This document shows, in pieces, positions 10,809 to 22,200 of a stretch of 64,000 nt of DNA (positions are counted from its first letter, which is position 1; each line of letters opens with the position of its first letter). Origin of the DNA: Kalaharituber pfeilii (taxonomy: Eukaryota > Ascomycota > Pezizomycetes > Pezizales > Pezizaceae); contig WHUZ01000057.1 of the NCBI GenBank assembly GCA_015179045.1, forward strand, positions 366,316-430,315, in the 5' to 3' direction. The position numbers and the translations under genes were made by a program. Under the pieces are notes generated by a model. The model was given only the letters and a program-made list of their open reading frames with translations. It ran no database searches and was not told where the DNA came from.

Positions 10809-13244
10809 ATGTCTGGATTCACTAGTACCTCCTTACAAACCTCTTCTCGAGCGAGACTAGAACGCATTTACGGGGAGAGCCTTCTAAGTTGCCAGATAGT
10901 GGAGAGCTGGACTGATGATAACCTCAATAGCTGGCTTTGTTTACTGAGTCCTCCACCACTCGGAAAGTGGCAGGAAGATATAGAAAGATTTTGCAATGCT
11001 AATGTTAGCAGGGTCATCTTTCTTACTGTAACAAAAGCGTGATTTGCAGAGAAGTGTGGTGTAACAGTCGGGGTAGCGAGGATTTTGTGCATGCTTGCTG
11101 AGGCCACCAACAAGAATCCTGGCCAATCAAGCAAACAAAATACTGGTAACACAAAACGGGGTGGATCGCCTGAAGTGAATGACCCAAGAGGGACAAAGGG
11201 TAAAAAGGCTAGGCTAGTCAGGGAGCAATCAGAAGTTACTGAACAGAAAGGCCCTACTATTTAACAACGGGCTATATACTTAAATAAACTTGCTGTTAAA
11301 GAGCTACAACGTATGCCTCTTGGAATTGTTTGGTGGAAACAGTTATGTAGATATACTAACTCTCAATCAGAGCAGATAAATATGTTGTCTATCGATGCGG
11401 TCAGGTTATTGTAGCCAGATGCCTCATTTGCCTTACCATTTCCCTATCCTGGGGTAGTTCCAGAGCGATTCCACCTAGGCTAGGAAGGCAAATTTGAATT
11501 TTTCAGATGGTATAAATTCGCTGAACTATACAAAGTTGTTAAAGACATGAATCCTAGGCAGCGCAAGCGAGTCCACTTCTATGGAATGCTGGGTGCTGGA
11601 AGGTCACATCTGCTTGCTGCATTAGTATGCTTGCTTTGTAAAGAAGGCATACCAGTTGTATATCTTCCGGATTGTTATGAACTACTAACATCCGAGCCCC
11701 CAGAGCTCTATCTTATCACAGCTCTGTTTGCCTCCTTTTCAAATGATACCGACCTTTCCGAAGAAGTTACTGAACTATTTAATGCTGTATTATGCAGGGA
11801 GTACAACCATGACCAGTTGAAATGGGATATACTTGTGTTCTGTAACCTTGCTGCGCAACTTAAGAAGACAATCTTATTTGTTATAGATCAGGCTAACGTA
11901 TTAGATAATAGCCCAGATGACAGGATTGGTACCAAAAAGAAACAGAAAGTCAGAAAATTACTTAATGGAATATCTTCCAACTACCTAAAGATTTCCAGCT
12001 CTACAGCCAATTACCATACTGCAAAACATGATTAGTTTCAGGCCACTTCAGAGACCCGGCTCATACTCTATGAAGGACTGGATGATGTAAGTGGCTGCCA
12101 TTATTACAAGCCGAAAATTGAAAGACTAACACAGTTGTTAAGACATCTCCAGGCTATCAGAGGAACAACGAGTATCATTAGAGCATCTCACTGGCAGAAT
12201 GCCCCTCTTATTACGAGCATTCACCAGACTGTACAACAATCTTATTGATAATGTTAGCTCAAATACTACTCTGGAATTGATTAATCCAGTTCCTGAGATC
12301 TACCAGGCCATATTGGATACAGTTGAGGTCCAAAAGGTAGTTGGGGGTATTGATAAATTTGCAACAATGAAGATTGCAGAACTGAATGCATCTAAGGATA
12401 ACTCCGCTTTGCAGAGGTGGGCAACCTTGTTGTCAACCATAAAGTTCTACAATACTGACAGCCTAGGTTTAGCTTTCGCAAGAGATGGGAGGGTTGCATT
12501 TTTGAGCAGTCAATAGACATTCAGGACATAACATACCTGGACGATAGATTCTTCTACCGTGATGCAACAGGGGTAGGGAGAGATACCTGTGACATAGCTC
12601 GTACTGTTGGAGTATCCAGACTCCAGGAGGTGGACAACCTGGCAGACTTTGTTACAAAATCCTGGATGAAAAGAATTTCTCATTCAGGTGCTAACTCATC
12701 CGTCCTTGGGTTTTTGGTAGAGTGTATGGTGCTTAGTATACTAGTCCAGTATGGTACCACTCTTGCAAGGCCAGAATTTGCAAAGCCACTACATCTAGTA
12801 AAATTCTCGGAAACACTTCTACAATCTCCGCCATTCAAGAATAACACTCTGGTCATATATATTCCAACTGCATACAACTATGAGAGTGTGGATGCAATCT
12901 TGGTGACCCGAATTCAGAAGAAAAAGAACGAACCTGCAAGATGTGTTATTGTTAGAATTTAGGTCACCATCGCACAGAATCATAGCAATTCAGAGGAAGT
13001 GTTTATGAAGACTTGGATGGGCTAGGATGAACTTGCCGGGGGGGAAGAGACTGAATTTTGGTTTCTTTAGATTGTAGAAGACTTGCATAGCAGGGCAGGG
13101 GACTGAGTCAATATCTCCAAGAAGACAGCAAACCCCCACTTGAAAGAAATAGTTGTCTATCCCGAGTATCAAAGAAGATATACGTCAATTATGACCATAC
13201 ACTCTGAGCTAGGAAAGCATCTGGCATGGGTAAGAGAGAATTAG
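10809..13244 (+). pseudogene. Crinkler-type P-loop NTPase / nuclease protein, inactivated
   Basis: ATG at 10809 starts a 'WTDDNLNSWL...VGVARILCMLAEA' segment that looks SAM-like (inference). A linker follows, then a P-loop NTPase: Walker A-like 'FYGMLGAGRSH' (~11577), 'IPVVYLPDC', Walker B-like 'ILFVIDQANVLD' (~11873) and 'ISSNYLK'. After that come 'PLLLRAFTRLYN' (~12200), 'LDDRFFYRDATG' (~12540), a C-terminal block 'LGFLVECMVLSIL', 'IYIPTAYNYESVDAILV' (~12860) and 'VTIAQNHSNSEEVF' (~12963). This is the layout of fungal and oomycete Crinkler-like proteins, an NTPase joined to a restriction-endonuclease-fold domain. The Walker A glycines read GMLGAGRSH, not the canonical GxxxxGKS/T. Inactivating changes include TAG at 11040s and 12960, where the family has Q, TAG at 12033, and a frameshift between 12100 and 12155. 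The final TAG (13242) may also be a mutated CAG. Confidence 0.72.
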
Positions 13245-13871
13245 TAATAGGTCTGTACTAGTCAAATACAAGGGGAGGGTTCGTATTCAAATGCTAGATC
13301 ATTTTTCATCAATAACAAAATTAACTGCAGAATTATAATGCGACTTGCAATACTGAGGAAGCCGAATTTCTCAGAAAGAAGGCTATCAATTCTAGAGAGG
13401 TGACCTAGTAAGCTTCAGTATAAGGATCCTTAGAACTCTCCCATAGATAGTTTATGCCTTGCCCGCTACTTGTTTTGTTCATATAAACCTGTCCTTATTC
13501 CATTATTCCGTCCTAATAAATTCTGCTCGATGTCATATATGCTGCCCCCATGTCTCACTGTACCTCTCATGTTGCCGCTGCATCTTGACCCCCCGTACCT
13601 CGGCCTCGATCTCCGCATTCCCGAAAGTGCGTCCCTTAGCCTAAGACCCTGTCTACTGCGTCCATGAGTCCATCACAGTAGCATACAATCTTGTTTGAAT
13701 ACTAGTCGATAGGATTTGAAGTTACCACCAGTACCTATCCTTATCTGCACCAAAAAAGGCCTGCAGGATACTATCTAATACCTGGAAAGCAGTATCGTAT
13801 GTGCTTGCAGTGCTAGGTACTTCCCACTAATCTAAAAACTTCTCTATAGACATATTGTTCAATACCACGAT
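13245..13871. other. Intergenic, no gene recognised
   Basis: Short open frames around 13460-13660 lack any motif. Nothing else seen. Confidence 0.45.
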
Positions 13872-14130
13872 ACTATACAAGGCATAGTAAACCAGTACAG
13901 GGTATGGCAACCAATACGGGTATGCTAGATACAGAGCATGGTAAACTAGGACAGGGTACGGCAACCAATACGAGTATCCTAGATACAGAGAATGGTAAAC
14001 CAGTACAGGGTATGGCAACCAATACGAGTATGCTAGGTAGATACAGAGTACAGTAAACCAGTATATGGTAGTATGGCAACCAATACGAGTATGCTAACTA
14101 GATACAGAGTACGGTAAACCAGTACAAGGT
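13872..14130. repeat. Minisatellite, ~59-bp unit, about 4.5 copies
   Basis: The repeated core is 'ggtaaaccagtacagggtatggcaaccaatacgagtatgctagatacagag' in consecutive copies with a few substitutions and 3-5-bp indels. The minus-strand reading gives a repetitive open frame, which is a by-product of the period. Confidence 0.85.
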
Positions 14131-14215
14131 GCGGTTTCTAGTACGAGTATAGCAGTAGTAGTATGTAGAATAGTAATAGAAGAAGAAATAGAGAGCAGTA
14201 TCAGCATTTAGCACT

Positions 14216-14719
14216 CTATTGTATTACAATAGGGCCGAGGATTGGGGATCGAAGATTGGAGACCGAAGATTGGGGAGATATAGTATTGAATATAGAGTAG
14301 ATAGAAGCTGAATAGGAAGACGGATAAGATGCTGAATATAGGACTGGAGGTGCCGTCGAATATGTGGTCGAAATGTGTATCGAATATGTGTTCGAATAAG
14401 GTGTCGAATATGTATTTAATATAAGATGAATATGAATAGAATCTAAAAGTGGAATTGAATCTGGTGATAGGTATATAGATGGGTATAGAAGCAAGTGGGT
14501 ATAGAGGAGATCGGTTGAGTGAATGATTGCATGAATAACTGTGCGAATGACTAGCACGGATGTTGTATTACTGTATATACAGTGAAGATGTGAGTTCGAT
14601 TGCGAGACTGAGGTAATGGATGTGTCGATGGGTAGGTGCTACGGCTGGTGGATATGATTATATATAGGTGGATATTATGTATAGGTGGATATCATATATA
14701 GGTGGATATTAGTCTGGTT
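14216..14719. repeat. Low-order degenerate tandem repeats
   Basis: Successive short arrays: 'gaagattggggat'-like at 14230-14280, 'tcgaatatgtgt'-like at 14350-14420, and 'ataggtggatatt'-like at 14640-14712. No gene is supported. Confidence 0.6.
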
Positions 14720-15096
14720 GCACTACCGGTCGTGGCTTGCCGCCGATCGTGGCTTGCTGGCCATCATAGCTTGCTAGCCGTCGTAGCTTCCTAGTGGTCA
14801 TGGCTTGGTATATGGCAGCCGTAAGGACAATGTGTGCATTTCATATATATAATGGGTCTCTTTCAACATTGTGAGATGTGTGAACATGAGCTGAATCTGA
14901 CACGTACCGTAGGGCCCATTGGATGGTACGAGAGTAGCATGATGAGTACAATTTCATATATATGACGGGTTCCTTTCAATCGCGAAATTATCTGATATGT
15001 ACTATAGGGCCCAATCGATGACATGAGAATGGCAGAATAAGGTCAATATCACAGGTATGGTGATCTTTCAACATCATGAAATGTATAGCACCTATA
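14720..15096 (-). repeat. Subtelomeric repeat block, inverted copy of 57180-57600
   Basis: On the minus strand the order is ggtgctatacatttca, a 'gatgttgaaagg' segment, two 'gggcccta.ggtacgtgtcaga' units, 'tccttacggc', then an 'aagccacgacc' array. The same order and spacing occur on the + strand at 57180-57600. The MULE at 15106 begins in this block's flank. Confidence 0.8.
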
Positions 15097-15105
15097 CCAA
15101 GAAAC

Positions 15106-16631
15106 TGGGATATCTTTGGACAGTCCTTTTGGACTGTCCTGACTGTCCTAACTGTCCCGAAGGTTGTATAACTAACTATCCCATCTTGTATATGGTGCGG
15201 CTAAGCTCACTGTCTTGGTGTGGCAGACTGTCTTGATACGGCAGATATTTTCGGTGCAGGGTAATCAGTGCGCCTAACTCTCCGAACTGGAAAATTTTTC
15301 TTTGATAATTCGTACTGTAGCTACTGGTTTTGAGATTTTCATCTTTGTAAGACTCCAACACAATTACAAAGGCTTCATGCACTTTACATCCTAGATATTT
15401 ACCAGTCGATACATAAATTCATATAGTACTCGTGAGTCCTTATTTAATTTTTCTACCTTATACTTGCTTTGCACTCATTAAAATGTCACTCTCCATTGCA
15501 ACCAGTACCTTGAGTACGAAACAGACCTGGACTTCACACCCGAGCCTTCCAAAAGAGCTTGTTTCGGTAGTAATAAAGGTTTTAGAAGAGATGCCTGAAT
15601 TGCATTATGAAGACCCTATAGATGGCGAGTAATATGCATGGTTTTAGATAGACTCCAGAACTATGTATTCACTAAAGGCTTCACTGTGGTGACTTTAAGT
15701 GGGTCTGAAAAGAAAGAGCGTATATGCTATGGATGTGTACATCTTGGCAAGCCCCAAGATACTAGAAAACTAGATGTAGAGAATTCTAAAGGTATATCAA
15801 TATATTTTAATTAAGACTTATGTAAATATATATATAGTATAGCGCAGACACCAGACTAACATACAAGCCAAAGAATGTCTATGGGTAATATCTACCAATT
15901 TGCGAGTGGATATAGATAGTAGAATAGATACTTAGGTAATTGCGATATCAGATAAAATCCATACTCATCTTTTGGCACTAAATCCACTAATATATATCCA
16001 GCATAAACATCACAATACTGATTATTAGCAAGCAGTAGAAGATACTATACAGTATAGGTGAGCAGGATTGAGTTATAATATGTCCTTACACCTTCGCACA
16101 GAAGAAGAAATACAGTTGAATCCTAAGGTATACTATAACAGCTGTCATAGCAGTAAAATTCCTATTGCTGTTGAGGAAAGAACCAATCGGATATCAAGAG
16201 AACTAACAATACCTGGTTGTCATATTACTGATCATTCCACAGTACCAACAGTACCTTATTACTTTGCACTAGTCATATCTTCCAGCATAGTGCCTTACGT
16301 AAAAATAAAGAAAAAGCAGCCTGGTCGTACCTTGACAGGAGCTGAAATGGCAGAAAGGCAGTGACAGTGGGCTCGGACAGAGAGTGTAGAGTGTAATAAG
16401 ACTCAAGATTGTATCACTGTATCTTCTACTGTGTTAGTATAATGTATCATTCTGTATTTCATACAATCATCTATTTAGGTACTTTGCTTTTTTAATGAAT
16501 TCTCGCTAGTGGCCAAGTTTGAGACAGGCAGCTCAGCCGCACCATATGCAAGATGGGACAGTCAGTTATGCAACCTTCGGGACAGTTAGGACAGTCAGGA
16601 TAGTCCAAAAGGACTGTTCAGAGACATCCCG
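15106..16631. mobile_element. Mutator-like DNA transposon (MULE), 1526 bp
   Basis: The two ends are inverted repeats over ~105 bp (left TGGGATATCTTTGGACAGTC..., right reverse complement CGGGATGTCTCTGAACAGTC...), including 'ggactgtcctgactgtcctaactgtcccgaaggtt'-like sequence. The 9-bp direct repeat CCAAGAAAC flanks it at 15097-15105 and 16632-16640. A 9-bp duplication with ~100-bp inverted ends is characteristic of MULEs, and the internal FAR1-like domain agrees. At this length it lacks room for a full transposase, so it is a deleted, probably non-autonomous copy. Confidence 0.85.
15481..16440 (+). pseudogene. MULE transposase N-terminal part with FAR1-like zinc finger, degenerate
   Basis: ATG at 15481 opens 'PELHYEDPIDGE' and then 'LQNYVFTKGFTVVTLSGSEKKERICYGCVH' (~15650-15745). 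After a possible short intron come 'NIQAKECLWVI' and 'IHTHLLALNPLIYIQHKHH' (~15870-16010). The order C, C, HxH and the 'GFTVV...GS' block are those of the FAR1/WRKY-GCM1 DNA-binding domain found at the start of many MULE transposases. No DDE catalytic core follows. 16068-16364 is a separate open stretch of unknown relation, interrupted at TGA 16362. Several TAG/TAA codons and a frameshift near 15640 mark it as dead. Confidence 0.65.
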
Positions 16632-16635
16632 CCAA

Positions 16636-16760
16636 GAAACCATAGAGCGGCCGTAGTACGAAATGTATAGCACCTGTGCCAAGAAACCATGTAGTTACAG
16701 CTACTTCATGGTTTCTTGGCATGATGAGACACAATGGCAATGCACTTTTACAGCACAATG
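16636..16760. repeat. Dispersed palindromic element (CCAAGAAACC hairpin)
   Basis: At 16680-16722 the arms GCCAAGAAACCATG and CATGGTTTCTTGGC form a hairpin around a 15-nt centre. Related hairpins occur at 29903-29942 and 57004-57046, each next to 'aggtgctatacatttcgtgctacggccgct' and 'cattgcactg' sequence, so this is one repeat family. Confidence 0.75.
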
Positions 16761-16871
16761 GCAGCTTCTTCTTTCTCACTTAGGGTTCGCCCTCTCGCTG
16801 TCCTGAACTCAAGCACTGAACTCATGCGCTGAACTTGCCCTCAGAACTGGCTGGCCTCCTTAAGCTCCGTG
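16761..16871 (-). other. Short spacer ending in the old LTR fragment
   Basis: Positions 16850-16871 (ggcctccttaagctccgtg) continue, across the Gypsy insertion, into 23617 onward as one LTR read on the minus strand. The rest of the old LTR's 3' half is missing, replaced by unrelated sequence with 'ctgaactca' repeats. Confidence 0.6.
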
Positions 16872-17304
16872 TGTCACGGATCACAATCGGTTACCCTAAA
16901 CTGTACTAAAAACTGTACTAAGGTCGACCGGGTTCAAGGAATCTCCCACTAGCACAGTTTTGGATAATAGAATTGTCGGCGCTTAAGGAATTACGTTTTT
17001 TGGATAACAGAATTGTCGGCGCTTAAGGAATTACGCTTTTTGGATAACATCAATCCTGCTGAAGGCACGGCACTTAAGGAAGCCCTTCTGTATCTCTCTG
17101 TTTCTGTGTTGCACTTTCCTGTATATAAAGACTCTTTTCCACCCCATAGCCTAGGTCCCTCAAGCAATAAAACATATACTCTCCTGACAATACTCTTTCC
17201 TCTACAAGCAGCGTCCTGCTTAAACTTGTGAGCACTACGTGACCCGCCTGACTCGATCTGCGACTCAGCACCAGCTAATAGCCCCGTGAGGTCGGTCCGT
17301 TACA
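16872..17304 (+). repeat. 5' LTR of the Gypsy chromovirus
   Basis: TGTCACGGATCACAATCGG to GGTCCGTTACA, with a TATA motif 'gtatataaagac' at ~17132 and a polyadenylation-like 'caataaaac' at ~17165. An internal duplication of 'ttggataacagaattgtcggcgcttaaggaattacg' (about 16961-17040) is present in both LTRs. Confidence 0.95.
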
Positions 17305-17353
17305 CTTTATTGCTTCGCCTTATTCCCTCAAGAACCAGGACGTCAGCAAGGTT

Positions 17354-18091
17354 ATGATCGAATCTGCTCCATGTTACACCACGATTAGGATCCCGCGACC
17401 ACTACTCCAGACACTTAAGCCCCTTTTACGAGCCACCCTCTCTTTCGCTGCCACCTCCTATCGAGCCCTCACAAATACCTCCCCCCAATTCGTCCCAGTG
17501 GACGAAATCCTCCAAGTCATCCAAGTCATTACCAGGGAAACAACCACAACCCAACAAGACCCATCCCAGAATTTGGACACCTCTTCATACCAGACTACAA
17601 CTGCAATTGCCCCTACTGCCCAATCAACGAAGAAGACCTGTCATGAACAAGGAGCCCCACGTTGTGCTCAGAATACCCACTACACTATACTCTGCAATCT
17701 TGAAGGCTCTTTCATACATACTCTCCCTTACTCAGACTCTCCTTGTAGTATAAAAGGATGCCCCCTCCTCCCCCAACGATACATCAACTCAAGCTTAGAC
17801 CTTATCCAAAGCATCAAGTATACAGAACAAGGAACGCAGACTGACCAAGAGTCAGGGTACAAAAAACGATGGGTCTACACCCAATACCTTGCACCCATTG
17901 CCTCTCCTCAAGCTGGCCCAAGTAACTATCAAGGACTCACAATACCGGACTCTCCGTCAAACCAGCATAATCTCGTGGACCTCTACAATCTCGCCCAACA
18001 ACAACTTCAACAAGGAAACACACTCGTCTATCAAGCCATAGACTCTCACGCCCACGACTACCTCTTACAGCAGATCAAAGAAGAGTTATAA
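17354..18091 (+). CDS. Upstream ORF of the Gypsy element, unknown function
   Basis: An uninterrupted 245-codon frame lies between the 5' LTR and gag. It starts with ATG 50 bp after the LTR and ends with TAA at 18089-18091. The protein is Q- and T-rich in the middle, has a cysteine-bearing centre (TCHEQGAPRCAQNTH, then LCNLEG and SPCSIKGC) and a C-terminus predicted to be helical (LYNLAQQQLQQGNTLVYQAI). It does not resemble the usual Gypsy gag, protease or env. About 200 bp of non-coding or out-of-frame sequence separates it from gag at 18296. It is the only frame in the element with no stop. It may be a lineage-specific ORF0, a 5' extension of gag, or chance; I do not recognise it. Confidence 0.55.
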   Translation: MIESAPCYTTIRIPRPLLQTLKPLLRATLSFAATSYRALTNTSPQFVPVDEILQVIQVITRETTTTQQDPSQNLDTSSYQTTTAIAPTAQSTKKTCHEQGAPRCAQNTHYTILCNLEGSFIHTLPYSDSPCSIKGCPLLPQRYINSSLDLIQSIKYTEQGTQTDQESGYKKRWVYTQYLAPIASPQAGPSNYQGLTIPDSPSNQHNLVDLYNLAQQQLQQGNTLVYQAIDSHAHDYLLQQIKEEL

Positions 18092-18295
18092 AACCCAGAA
18101 GAGACAAAACGAAGAACCTGACTGGCTGGAAGAATAATTCTGGAACCCTCACGATTAGAAACTGGAAGAACCAAGGGAACCCAAGCCGGAAATCGACTTC
18201 GGAAGCTCCGCTTCCGAATCTGACACCGACTTCCCCTATAACGAACAGCTACCCCCAATCCTCCTTCATCAAGAACCTCTACTTCCCGGCCTACC

Positions 18296-19264
18296 ATGTC
18301 TGCCATCACCTTTACAGAAACTCAGTTCAAGCAGCTGCTGGACAGCGTCAAAGGGAAATCCAACATCAAAATCAAGGAGCCAGAAACCTACTCTGGCGAA
18401 CGAGAGAAGCTCAGGAGATGGTTCAACCAGCTATCCATACAATTCACCAACAACCCTGACCATTTCAAGGATGACCATACCAAAATTAACTACACCTCCT
18501 CTTTCCTACGAGACATAGCCTCTAAGTGGTTCGAGCCTTATCTTCAGGATAACGACACCCTTAAGAAGGCCTTCCCTGACTACGATGCCTTCCGAAAAGC
18601 TCTTACCACTGCCTTCGGAATTAGTGATAAGAAAGGCCACGCACAGCAACAGCTCGACAAGCTCACTCAGGGAGACGCCAGATTTACAGCATATTGGACT
18701 CAGGTATAGCGCCTTGCGATTGATGCTGGGATCGATGATGTGGGAAAAATTATGGCAATTAGAAGAGGACTGGCTCTGCGACTTCGAAATTGGCTTCTAA
18801 CACAGATAGGAGCCAACAGTTGGGAACTGTTAAAGTTGGTTGAGAACTTAACGGAAATAGACAACAACTACTTCAACCAGAGAAAGGCTAACCTCCAGCT
18901 TCCCTTACCGAAACCGCGGCCCTCTCAAGAACCTCCTACACCCCAAAGGCCCTCCGCTCCTCCTAAGACGTATACCGAAGCCATTAGTCAAGGATACCAC
19001 AGCCCAATGGAAATAGAATTAGATGCAGTAAGGCAGGTCTCTAAGGAAGAAAGACAGAGGCGCCAACAACAAGGCCTATGCTACTATTGTAGGGAGGGAA
19101 AACACTTTGCCTACCAATGCCCCAAATGCCTGCCCCGCTCCTGCCAACCAACTCCCACCAAGAACACCACCTCTCCTCCTCCACGCAGGGTGAATCAAAT
19201 TAATACAGATACCGCCAGTGAGGCTGGAGGTGTTAAAATCGAGGAGTTAAATGACAAAAAGTAG
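18296..19264 (+). pseudogene. gag: Gag of the Gypsy chromovirus, one internal stop
   Basis: ATG at 18296 begins a capsid-type region with 'EPETYSGEREKLRRWFNQL' and 'FLRDIASKWFEP', the retrotransposon gag signature. A single TAG at 18707-18709 (a likely former CAG) interrupts it, and the same frame continues from 18710 to TAG 19262-19264. Near the end is a CCHC zinc knuckle, CYYCREGKHFAYQC (C-x2-C-x4-H-x4-C), at about 19078-19119. Full length would be about 322 residues. Gag forms the particle and binds the element RNA. The terminal TAG may also be mutated, since the frame beyond it is open to the protease region. Confidence 0.85.
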
Positions 19265-22200
19265 AGAAGACAGGTAGCCCCTCTTCTACTCGATCCAATA
19301 GCTTTGTTGCTACCGCACCAAGCTCAGGATCAAGGTCAAGTCCTCAGGCACCTCAAGTTTCTAAGAACCTTTTTTCTGTCCTACCTCAAACTTCGTTGTC
19401 ACTGTGTTCTCACTATTTCCAAGCCTCTTGCTCATGTTTTCCTAGTTTTTCTGAAGCCCCTCAAGTCCTTTCCGAAGTTCCTATTGATTTCTCATTATGC
19501 AATGTTAGGGTCGAGTCTCTGGAAGACTCAAGAAATAATGTCGAATTTCATGCTGCGTTTTCTGAACTGAATGATTTCCCTCTCTTACTGCCTGTATCAT
19601 TATCTCAAAAATCAAACTCAGAATCAAGCCAAGTCAAGACCCATGCGTTTCTAGATCAGGGCACACAAGGTAATCTCATGCACCTAAGGGTGATTCAAGA
19701 GGGCGGGCTCACAACCCAACCTATATCTCAAGTAGTTAACCTGATCTTTATGGACAAAACCCAAGCCAAGGACCCCCTTATCTAAGAAGGGTGTGTTGTC
19801 AGGATGAACATTAATGGCCATGAAGAGCTAATTGAATTTGGGATTACTGAAACCTGCAAGGATAATCCTCTAGTACTTGGAATAGGTTGACAAAGAACGC
19901 ACAATATCCAAATAGATTACGACAAAAATCAACTCCATTTTTCCCCCTCCTGCAACCACCACAACTCAGGAAACCAACCCATTCAACTCCTCTATGAGCG
20001 ACCAGCTACCTTAATCCCACAAAATAAGATAGCCTTCATTAATGCTATTGCCTTCAAGACTTTCGCTAAGAAGCACCCTATCTATAGCATTAACGTTCAT
20101 GACATAGACCAAGCCTTAGTCCGTCAAGCAAACCAAGTATCTAGCCAAAGAATCCAGGAAATAATACAGCACTCACACGATAGGAATCGTCAGAAGGAAC
20201 GCAAAGACCCCAAGGAATACCTACCCAAGGAATATTATGACTTTATTGATGTCTTTGACCAGGACAAAGCAAAGCAACTCCCCCCCATAGACCAGAGATC
20301 GATCATGCCATTATCTTGGAAGAAGGAAAGTCACCCCCGTTTGGCCCTCTCTACAACCTCAACACAAAGGAACTCCTTGCTCTATGAGAATACCTGGAGG
20401 ACAATCTAAAGAAAGGATTCATTCAGGCATCCACCTCCCCCGCAGGGGTGCCAATCCTCTTTGTACCCAAACTTGATAGATCATTATAGTTGTGTGTGGA
20501 CTATAGGGGACTTAACAATATCACAATCAAGAACCGTACTCCACTTCTCCTTATCAATGAAACTCTTGACTGACTTAAGGGAGCAAAATACTACACTAAG
20601 CTAGACATCAGGGAAGCCTATTATCGAATCAGGATTAAGGAAGGAGCCGAATGGAAAACAGCCTTCCGGACCCATTATGGACACTTTGAATACAAGGTCA
20701 TGCCCTTTGGGCTCACTAATGCACCCGCCACATTCCAAGCTCACATCAACAATCTCCTCAGAGAATTTTTGGATGAATTCTGCACTCCTTATCTAGATGA
20801 TATTATCATCTTCAGCACCTCACTCCAGGACCATATACAACATATCAAAAGGGTTCTCCACAGGCTGAGAGAATATGGGCTATATGTTAAAGTAGAAAAA
20901 TGCGATTTTCATAAACAACACGTCGAGTATTTGGGATTCATAGTAACTACAGACGGCATTAAGATGAACCCCAAGAAAGTTGAAGCAATTAAGGAATGGG
21001 AAACCCCTAGAGCAATAAAGGATATCTAAATCTTTTTAGGGTTTGCTAACTTCTACAGACGCTTTATCCTAAACTACAGCAAGGTTGTAGGACCATTGTA
21101 TGACCTGCTAAAAAAGGATTAAGCATTCAAATGGGAACCAAGACAGCAGCAGGCATTCGAAAAGCTCAAAGAATCCTTCACATCTGCACCAATCCTAAAG
21201 TACTTTGACCCCTCCAGACCAGCTACCCTGGAAACCGATGCTTCAGACTATGTGGTAGCCGAAGTACTGAGTCAAGAACATGAAGGGAAAACTCACCCAG
21301 TTGTGTTCTACAGCCACCGTATGACCCCCGCACAGTGCAACTATGAAATCTACGATAAGGAGCTACTTGCTATAGTGGACGCTTTCAAGGAATGGAGGCA
21401 CCACCTCCGAAGTGATGTCTATAATAAGGATATTCAAGTATATACAGACCATAAGAATCTGGTATACTTCATGACAACCAAGAAACTCAATCAACGCCAG
21501 ATCAGATGGATGGAAGAGCTCACAGGTTTCAATTTTAAGATTATATATAGGGAAGGAAGGAAAAATGAAAAGGCAGATGCACTCACAAGACGATCAGGAG
21601 ATCTTCCTAAGGAGGGGACCACAGGCTCACACAATGATACCAAACTATCCTCAAGCCTTCCATGTTTGCTCAAGTCAACACCCAGGATATTGATACATTG
21701 ATTCAGGACCAGGATCAAGACCCCATACTCCGAACTATCAAGATGGAACTCAAAAAGGAAGCAAACACTCCCGCCTTATTAACCTCAAGCTATGCTCAAT
21801 TGATGAGTCAAGAACCCTCATGTATGACTCAAGAGTCATGTTACCCAAGTCACGGTACATTCAGGTCATTCAGGAACACCATGATGCACCACTGGCAGGA
21901 CATCCAGGACGAGACAAAACCTTCGAACTCATCTTCAAGAATGTACTATTGGCCTCAGATGCGGAAAATTATAGCCCGCTACATTAACAACTGTCATAAG
22001 TGCAAACAAAACAAGCCTCTCCGCCACAAGCCATATGGACTTCTGAACCCTCTTCAACCCCCGGAAACCCCTGGACCTGTGTTACCATGGATCACATCAT
22101 GGACCTCCCACCAAGCCAGGGATATAATGCAATCCTTGTCGTAGTTGATAGACTCACCAAGATGGTACACTTCATCCCGGCAAAGAAAAGTGACAATGCA

